A stretch of DNA of 11,258 nucleotides from Limnohabitans sp. GTDB lineage: Bacteria > Pseudomonadota > Gammaproteobacteria > Burkholderiales > Burkholderiaceae_C. Below are positions 6,160 through 11,258 of this stretch, in pieces. How positions within the stretch are numbered: position 1 is the first letter of the stretch; each line of letters starts with the position of its first letter. The notes under the pieces were generated by a model. The model saw only the letters and a list, made by a program, of their open reading frames with translations, was not told the origin of the DNA and ran no database searches. A program made the translations under genes and the position numbers. Location: NCBI GenBank assembly GCA_030729445.1, contig JANQXJ010000205.1, positions 1 to 11,258 on the forward strand, given 5' to 3'.

Positions 6160-7500
6160 TCAGCTGGACTCTTTTTCTGCAAATGGATTTGTAGATGTTT
6201 TCATTTCAATTCGCAGGGGCGTGCCTGAGAGGTTGAAGGCCTTGCGAAAACGCCCTTCGAGAAAGCGCTTGTAGGTGTCGGTGACGTGTTCCAGCGAATT
6301 CCCGTGGATCACGATCACGGGTGGGTTCATGCCGCCTTGGTGGGCGTAACGCATTTTGGGGCGGAACATGCCGCCGCGCTGCGGGCTTTGGAACTGCACA
6401 GCTTCGAGCAGCAAGCGCGTCAAGATGGGCGTGCTCATCTTGCACATGGCCGATTTGTGGGCTTGCACAATCGAGTTCCAGACTGGCCCCAAACCCTGGC
6501 GCTTCTTGGCCGAGATGAAGTGCATGTTGGCAAAGCTCAAAAACGGCAAACGGTTTTCAATCGAGCGCTGCACCAACTGGCGCTGGTATTCGTCAATCGC
6601 GTCCCATTTGTTCACGGCCAAGACCATGGCGCGGCCGCTTTCCAGCGCGTAACCGGCGATGTGGGCGTCCTGGTCCGTCACGCCCTGCTCGGCGTCGAGC
6701 AAAAGCAAAACCACGTTGGCCGATTCAATCGCTTGAAGCGTTTTGACCACCGAGAACTTCTCGATGGCTTCAAACACCTTACCTTTGCGGCGCAAACCGG
6801 CCGTGTCGATCAGCTCGAATTTCTGGCCTTGGCGCTCAAAAGGCACGCTGATCGCATCGCGCGTGGTGCCCGGCATGTCAAACGCCACCAAGCGCTCTTC
6901 GCCCAACCAGGTGTTGATCAAGGTGGACTTGCCCACGTTGGGGCGACCGGCCACGGCCAGTTTGATGACCGAGGGGTCTTCTTCGGTTTCTTCGGGTTCA
7001 TCGGGCAGATTCAGCGACTCAAAAGCCAGCTCCACCAGTCCGCGTGTGCCCTGCCCGTGTGCCGCCGAAATGGCGATCACCTCGCCCAGGCCCAGCTCAT
7101 AGAACTCGGTCAGCTGGATGCCTTCGAGCATGCCTTCGGCCTTGTTGGCCACCAACAAACAGGGCTTGCCAATTTTGCGCAGGTATTTGGCGATGTCATG
7201 GTCTTGTGCAGACAAGCCACCCCGCGCGTCCACCACAAAAATGACGATGTCAGCCTCGGCCACAGCCTGCTGCGTCTGTTTGGCCATCTCTTTGTAGATG
7301 CCTGCACTGGCATCGGGCTCAAAACCGCCCGTGTCAATGACGATGAATTCCTGACGGCCTTGTTTGCCATTGCCGTAATGGCGGTCTCGGGTCAGGCCCG
7401 CAAAATCGGCCACGATGGCGTCACGGCTCTTGGTGAGGCGGTTGAACAGCGTGGATTTGCCCACATTGGGGCGGCCAACGAGGGCCAGTACAGGTTTCAC
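6160..7500 (-). CDS. der: Ribosome-assembly GTPase Der (EngA)
   Basis: Der is an essential bacterial GTPase with two tandem G domains that acts in late 50S subunit assembly. The 446-residue product has G domain 1 with G1 GRPNVGKS (9-16), G3 DTGG (56-59), G4 NKAE (119-122) and G5 ISA (about 144-146). An acidic linker follows (PDEPEETEEDP, 166-176). G domain 2 has GRPNVGKS (185-192), DTAG (232-235), NKWD (297-300) and SAK (330-332). The C-terminal KH-like domain spans about 353-436 and contains the usual P-Q-R-G-G-M-F-R-P-K segment. The start is GTG: an in-frame TAA lies immediately before it, and the first G1 motif begins only eight codons later, so no other start fits. A GGAAAA stretch about 10 nt upstream is the likely ribosome-binding site. 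All nucleotide-binding residues look intact. Confidence 0.97.
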   Translation of the reverse strand: MKPVLALVGRPNVGKSTLFNRLTKSRDAIVADFAGLTRDRHYGNGKQGRQEFIVIDTGGFEPDASAGIYKEMAKQTQQAVAEADIVIFVVDARGGLSAQDHDIAKYLRKIGKPCLLVANKAEGMLEGIQLTEFYELGLGEVIAISAAHGQGTRGLVELAFESLNLPDEPEETEEDPSVIKLAVAGRPNVGKSTLINTWLGEERLVAFDMPGTTRDAISVPFERQGQKFELIDTAGLRRKGKVFEAIEKFSVVKTLQAIESANVVLLLLDAEQGVTDQDAHIAGYALESGRAMVLAVNKWDAIDEYQRQLVQRSIENRLPFLSFANMHFISAKKRQGLGPVWNSIVQAHKSAMCKMSTPILTRLLLEAVQFQSPQRGGMFRPKMRYAHQGGMNPPVIVIHGNSLEHVTDTYKRFLEGRFRKAFNLSGTPLRIEMKTSTNPFAEKESS

Positions 7501-7519
7501 TTAAAAATTTTCCGATCCA

Positions 7520-8653
7520 TCATTCAGGGCGAAATCCGAAGACGCCCCCGGTGCGTGTCACCACCACCAAAGTCTGACCCACGGCCACAGGTCGGCCGGT
7601 GATGGCGCTGCCATCGGTGGCCATGCGCTGCAAGGGCTGTCCATCTTTGGGCGAGAGGGCATGGACCCAACCGTCCTGATCCCCCACCACCAGCGCTTGG
7701 CCCCAGGCCAAAGGCAAGCTCAAGCCCCGGAAACGCAAGGCTTCTTGTGTCCATAACGGCGTTCCCGAGCTGCGTTGCCAGGCCATAACCTTGCCGTCAG
7801 ACTCGACACCCCACAAGGTTTGGGCATCACCATCCAAACCTTGGTGTCCATTGGCAGGACGGCTCCAAGCCATGCGGCCATTGCTGCCATCCACACAGGC
7901 CACCGAGGCCTGAAAGGCTCGCACACAGACGGAGTTACCTACCCGACTGGCACCAGCCACCAAGTCAACCAGACGTTCAACTTCGTTGGTGCCGCGGGTG
8001 CTGCCCACCAGAGACTCCCAACGAACACCGCCCGTTGTGGGGTTCAGAGAGACCAGACGTCCGCCCCAACCCACCAGCAACTGGTCGCCCACAGGCATCA
8101 GTAAACCGGCTTGGCGAAGTACCAGCGGGTCACTCGAGCGCTGTTGCGTCCAGAGCTTTTGTCCCGTTGCGCCATCAAAGGCACTCACGCTACGGTCACC
8201 CGTCAACACAAAAACACGGGCACCCGCCACCAATGGCGGGGTGTAAGACAAAGCCGGCAAGGGCTGACGCCACAAGACCCGACCGGACTCCACAGTCACG
8301 AGTTCGTTGTTGCGCGTGACCACGGCAAAGCGCTGGCCATCACCCCCCACGCCCGCCTGGATGGGCGAGCCCAGGTTCAAACGCCACACATCTCGGCCGG
8401 TGCCTGCATCGATCAGCGCCAACTGGCCCAGGGTGGAAGCCACAGCCACTTGCTGGCCAAACACCGAAGCCATGAGCGGGGTGCTGACCTCGCCGATCTG
8501 GTTGGTCCAGGCTTTTTGCAGCTTGAACGCGCCACTGACCGCAGGCAAAGGTGCCGGCTGAGGTTTGTCCGGCGCACTGGAGCAAGCCGACATCAAGGCC
8601 AAACTGGCCAAAGCCAGCCAACGATTACAAGCAGAAGTCAACAAAGTGGTCAC
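7520..8653 (-). CDS. bamB: Outer membrane assembly lipoprotein BamB
   Basis: BamB is the WD40-like beta-propeller lipoprotein that binds BamA in the outer-membrane beta-barrel assembly machine. The chosen start is GTG at 8653, giving 377 residues. It is preceded by AGGA with 8-nt spacing, overlaps the yfgM stop (GTGA), and places a lipoprotein signal peptide at the N-terminus: hydrophobic LALASLALMSAC with lipidated Cys24 (lipobox MSAC). A Pro-rich linker follows, then repeated propeller blades with the PQQ-type pattern (DAGTGRDVWRLNLG at 82-95, DGATGQKLW at 160-168, DGSNGRMAW at 255-263). The expected BamA-contact region is near NEVERLVDLV (223-232). Two cysteines, 243 and 253, lie in adjacent strands and could form a periplasmic disulfide. 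der begins 19 bp downstream. Confidence 0.95.
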   Translation of the reverse strand: MTTLLTSACNRWLALASLALMSACSSAPDKPQPAPLPAVSGAFKLQKAWTNQIGEVSTPLMASVFGQQVAVASTLGQLALIDAGTGRDVWRLNLGSPIQAGVGGDGQRFAVVTRNNELVTVESGRVLWRQPLPALSYTPPLVAGARVFVLTGDRSVSAFDGATGQKLWTQQRSSDPLVLRQAGLLMPVGDQLLVGWGGRLVSLNPTTGGVRWESLVGSTRGTNEVERLVDLVAGASRVGNSVCVRAFQASVACVDGSNGRMAWSRPANGHQGLDGDAQTLWGVESDGKVMAWQRSSGTPLWTQEALRFRGLSLPLAWGQALVVGDQDGWVHALSPKDGQPLQRMATDGSAITGRPVAVGQTLVVVTRTGGVFGFRPE

Positions 8654-9330
8654 TTGGTGTTTCCTGAGGCATTGGCCGGGCTGGTGGCCTGCGGATCGAG
8701 GCCCAAGGCATTGAGCTTGGCTTGAACCAAGCGGCGGTAATCTGGGCTGTCGGTCAATTGCTGCCAAGCACTTTGGTAAGCACTGGCGGCTTCGGCATTT
8801 TGGCCCTTGGCTTGCAAGACATCGCCACGCAGGTCAGCGGCCAGACCGGCCATGGCTGGCGTGAAAGGCGCACTCAATTGGGTCAGGGCTTCGTCGTGTG
8901 AACCCGCGTCCATCAAGAGGGCCGACAGGCGCAAACGGGCAATGTCACGGTAAGCTGGATCGGGGGCGCCGTCCACCACCCACTTCAAAGCCGCTCGGGC
9001 TGCATCGGCCTTGTCTTTGGACTGCAAAGCCTTGGCAGAAAGCAAGGCCGCTTGGTGTGCGTAATGCGTGCCGCCAAACTTGTCTTTCATGTCTGCCAGA
9101 CTGCGCTCGACACGGGCCACATCGCCTGCGATGACTGCTCGCTCGACCTCGTCAAAAAGCACCGCCGCCTTGGCGGCTTGGTCACGTTGCCAGTATTGGT
9201 AGCCATTCCAGGCGGCATAGCCGCCCAAAATGACAATCAGCACCCAAGAAATCAGGTTGCCATATTGCTTCCAAAAATGCTTGATCTGGTCAAGTTGTTC
9301 TTGTTCTTCAAGGTCGAGGGCTTTGGCCAT
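8650..9330 (-). CDS. yfgM: YfgM-type membrane-anchored TPR protein
   Basis: A 226-residue protein with the family's architecture: a charged cytoplasmic N-terminus (MAKALDLEEQEQLDQIKHFW), one membrane helix at about 24-44 (LISWVLIVILGGYAAW), then an Ala/Leu-rich helical region that reads as TPR-like repeats facing the periplasm (Pfam TPR_21-like). In E. coli, YfgM interacts with the SecYEG translocon and the periplasmic chaperone PpiD and is thought to help hand over outer-membrane proteins; that role is inferred here from family and position. It sits between hisS and bamB exactly as in E. coli. No clear Shine-Dalgarno is seen before the ATG. The stop overlaps the bamB start by four bases (GTGA), so the two are probably translated together. 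Individual TPR boundaries cannot be set reliably by eye. Confidence 0.9.
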   Translation of the reverse strand: MAKALDLEEQEQLDQIKHFWKQYGNLISWVLIVILGGYAAWNGYQYWQRDQAAKAAVLFDEVERAVIAGDVARVERSLADMKDKFGGTHYAHQAALLSAKALQSKDKADAARAALKWVVDGAPDPAYRDIARLRLSALLMDAGSHDEALTQLSAPFTPAMAGLAADLRGDVLQAKGQNAEAASAYQSAWQQLTDSPDYRRLVQAKLNALGLDPQATSPANASGNTK

Positions 9331-9354
9331 GGTGTAAATCGGTAAATGAGCGCA

Positions 9355-10683
9355 TCAAAGCGCGGATTGTAGGCTGTGGGCCCAAGCGGCCACCGTGTTC
9401 AGGGGCTCGTTGCGCTGGGCACCTTCGCCGTCACGCAGCGATTTGACCGCCACATGGCCTTGGGTCAACTCTTCGGCCCCAAAAACCAGGGCGAATCGGG
9501 CACCCGAGGCATCGGCCTTTTTAAATTGAGACTTCATGCTGCCCATGCCTTCGCCAGTGCCCGCGTGCATTTGGGCCGAAACGCCACATGCACGCAAGGT
9601 TTGCAGCACCTGCATGGCCACTGGCAAAGCCGCGATTTCGGGGACGATGGCGTAGACATCAGGCGCCAGATCAGGCAAGGCTTCGCCCTGTTCTTTGATC
9701 AGTTCGAGCACGCGCTCCACACCCAAAGCCCAGCCAACGGCAGGTGCGGGCTTGCCGCCGACTTGCTCAATCAAGTAGTCGTACCGGCCACCGCCGCAGA
9801 TGGTGCCCTGCGATCCCAGACTGGTGGTGATGAACTCGAACACCGTGAGGTTGTAGTAGTCCATGCCGCGCACCAAGCGCGGGTTGATGCTGTAGGCCAC
9901 GCCGTTCGCGTCCAAGATGGCCTTGACCGCGTTGAAGTGGGCCAAAGAGGCCTCACCCAAAAAGTCGAGCAAACGGGGCGCGGCCTCGACCACGCTTTGC
10001 ATGGCCGGGTTTTTGGTGTCCAGAATGCGCAGCGGGTTGCTGTGCAGGCGGCGCTTGGCCTCTTCGTCGAGCACATCGCTGTGTTTTTCGAGGTGGGCGA
10101 TCAGCGCGGCGCGGTGGGCTTGGCGCTCGGCCGGTTGACCCAAGCTGTTGAGTTCCAGACGCACGTCTTTCAGGCCCAAAACCCTCCACAGGTCATTGGC
10201 TAACAAAATCAATTCGGCATCGACCTCTGCGCCACCAAAACCCAGCACCTCGGCGCCGATCTGGTGGAACTGGCGGTAACGACCACGCTGTGGACGCTCG
10301 TGGCGGAACATGGGGCCCATGTAATAAAGGCGCTTGCCGCCTTCGTACAGCAGGTTGTGCTCGACGACCGAACGCACCAGACCGGCTGTGCCTTCGGGGC
10401 GCAGAGTGAGTTGCTCGCCATTCAGACGGTCTTCGAAGGAGTACATCTCTTTTTCGACGATATCGGTCACCTCGCCCAGGCCGCGCACAAACAAGGCGGT
10501 GGGTTCAACGATGGGCAAGCGCACGTTGCGGTAAGCGTAACGGGCCATCAAGGCGCGGACCTGGCCCTCCAGCCATTCCCAGCGGGCCGAATCGGGCGGC
10601 AAGATGTCGTTCATGCCCTTGACGCCCACCAGCTTCTGGGCTTTGACGGTCTTGGGTGTGTTTTCTTTCAGCGACTCGCTCAT
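9355..10683 (-). CDS. hisS: Histidine--tRNA ligase (HisRS)
   Basis: Class II aminoacyl-tRNA synthetase charging tRNA-His in the cytoplasm; 442 residues, close to the usual bacterial length with a slightly extended N-terminus. Class II motif 2 is at about 122-141 (MFRHERPQRGRYRQFHQIG), with TLRPEGT at 93-99 just before it. The HisRS-specific histidine-binding motif is at 270-277 (LVRGMDYY; Met where Leu is commoner), GGGRYDYL at 297-304, and motif 3 at about 315-324 (AVGWALGVER). A C-terminal anticodon-binding domain occupies about 343-442. The ATG overlaps the ispG TGA by four bases; a GAGAAAAA stretch lies just upstream as a weak ribosome-binding site. The next gene, yfgM-like, starts 24 bp after the stop. 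The order ispG-hisS-yfgM-bamB-der matches the E. coli order. A HisRS paralogue (HisZ) lies at the other end of the window, but only this one keeps the anticodon-binding domain. Confidence 0.98.
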   Translation of the reverse strand: MSESLKENTPKTVKAQKLVGVKGMNDILPPDSARWEWLEGQVRALMARYAYRNVRLPIVEPTALFVRGLGEVTDIVEKEMYSFEDRLNGEQLTLRPEGTAGLVRSVVEHNLLYEGGKRLYYMGPMFRHERPQRGRYRQFHQIGAEVLGFGGAEVDAELILLANDLWRVLGLKDVRLELNSLGQPAERQAHRAALIAHLEKHSDVLDEEAKRRLHSNPLRILDTKNPAMQSVVEAAPRLLDFLGEASLAHFNAVKAILDANGVAYSINPRLVRGMDYYNLTVFEFITTSLGSQGTICGGGRYDYLIEQVGGKPAPAVGWALGVERVLELIKEQGEALPDLAPDVYAIVPEIAALPVAMQVLQTLRACGVSAQMHAGTGEGMGSMKSQFKKADASGARFALVFGAEELTQGHVAVKSLRDGEGAQRNEPLNTVAAWAHSLQSAL

Positions 10684-11258
10684 TTTTTCTCAGCAGATCC
10701 GGAACCAAAACGGTTCTCAATGTAGTTTTCAACCAGGCCCTGGAACTCTTGTGCGATGCCTTCCCCGCGCAAAGTCAGGCGCTTTTCGCCATCGATGAAA
10801 ACGGGCGCAGCAGGCGCTTCGCCCGTGCCCGGCAGGCTGATGCCAATGTCGGCGTGCTTGCTTTCGCCCGGGCCGTTCACGATGCAGCCCATGACCGCCA
10901 CCTTGAGGTTTTCCACCCCGGGGTAACGCGCACGCCAAACCGGCATTTGGGCCCGCAAAAAGTCGTCAATCTGTTTGGCCAGCTCTTGGAAGGTGCTGCT
11001 GGTGGTGCGGCCGCAGCCGGGGCAAGCGGTCACGCTGGGCACAAAAATGCGCAAGCCCAGCGACTGCAAAATCTCGGACGCAATCACCACCTCTTGCGTA
11101 CGCGCTTCGCCCGGCTGCGGTGTGAGCGACACGCGGATGGTGTCGCCAATGCCTTCTTGCAACAAGACCGACAAGGCCGCAGCCGAGGCCACGGTGCCCT
11201 TGGTGCCCATGCCCGCTTCGGTCAGGCCCAGGTGCAAGGCGTAGTCGGTGCGGCGGCC
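10680..11258 (-). CDS. ispG: 4-hydroxy-3-methylbut-2-enyl diphosphate synthase, 3' part (partial at window edge)
   Basis: IspG (GcpE) is the [4Fe-4S] enzyme of the cytoplasmic MEP isoprenoid pathway that converts MEcPP to HMBPP. Only the C-terminal 192 residues are in the window; the reading frame stays open to the right edge. The fragment begins with the conserved stretch YALHLGLTEAG. The cluster ligands are visible: the C-P-G-C pair (fragment residues 79 and 82) in VTACPGCGRTTS, then Cys125 and Glu132 in GCIVNGPGESKHADIG. This is the normal three-Cys plus one-Glu set for the family, so the enzyme looks intact. The stop codon TGA overlaps the ATG of hisS by four bases (ATGA), implying translational coupling. 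The charged C-terminal end (SGSAEKK) is unremarkable. Identity is very secure; the N-terminal TIM-barrel part cannot be judged. Confidence 0.97.
   Translation of the reverse strand, partial: GRRTDYALHLGLTEAGMGTKGTVASAAALSVLLQEGIGDTIRVSLTPQPGEARTQEVVIASEILQSLGLRIFVPSVTACPGCGRTTSSTFQELAKQIDDFLRAQMPVWRARYPGVENLKVAVMGCIVNGPGESKHADIGISLPGTGEAPAAPVFIDGEKRLTLRGEGIAQEFQGLVENYIENRFGSGSAEKK

Noticed and set aside
8654..8767. Upstream extension of bamB
   Set aside because: The frame is open further upstream, but it would overlap yfgM heavily and bury the lipoprotein signal peptide. The GTG at 8653 has a Shine-Dalgarno and gives a proper signal.
1..11258. Mobile elements, CRISPR arrays, tRNA or rRNA genes, toxin-antitoxin or defence genes
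   Set aside because: The window is filled by twelve recognised housekeeping genes with small gaps. I saw no spaced direct repeats, transposase or integrase motifs, or RNA-gene cloverleaf in the gaps.

Overview
This window is a gene-dense, chromosomal housekeeping block from a betaproteobacterium. The best guess is Burkholderiales, probably Comamonadaceae-like; the genus is not determined. That assignment rests on protein character (a short 81-aa Hfq with a betaproteobacterial rim sequence, HisZ next to purA) and on gene order. The DNA is GC-rich by eye with uniform codon use, and I see no sign of transfer, insertion sequences, tRNAs, rRNAs or CRISPR arrays.

All twelve genes lie on the minus strand, so transcription runs from high to low coordinates: ispG (3' part only, right edge) > hisS > yfgM-like > bamB > der > hfq > hflX > hflK > hflC > yjeT-like (DUF2065) > hisZ > purA (5' part only, left edge). 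Gaps are small or negative. ispG/hisS and yfgM/bamB each overlap by 4 bp, hflC/yjeT are 3 bp apart, and the largest gap is 141 bp (yjeT to hisZ). No stretch over 300 bp lacks a gene.

The right half (10680-11258 down to 6160) is the isoprenoid / tRNA charging / envelope / ribosome-assembly block: IspG (MEP pathway), HisRS, a membrane-anchored YfgM-type TPR protein, the BAM lipoprotein BamB, and the double GTPase Der. The middle (6071 down to 2050) is the hfq-hflX-hflK-hflC-yjeT block: RNA chaperone, ribosome-associated GTPase, the two prohibitin-like partners of FtsH, and a small two-helix membrane protein. The left end (1908 down to 1) pairs HisZ, the regulatory subunit of short-form ATP phosphoribosyltransferase, with PurA, linking histidine and purine synthesis.

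I found no undescribed system. The items worth a second look are regulatory or of fine detail: a near-perfect hairpin in the hfq leader, two hairpins flanking the hflX start, an AT-rich inverted repeat over a possible promoter ahead of hisZ, and non-ATG start codons in five of the ten complete genes. E. coli keeps the two halves of this array at separate chromosomal places.
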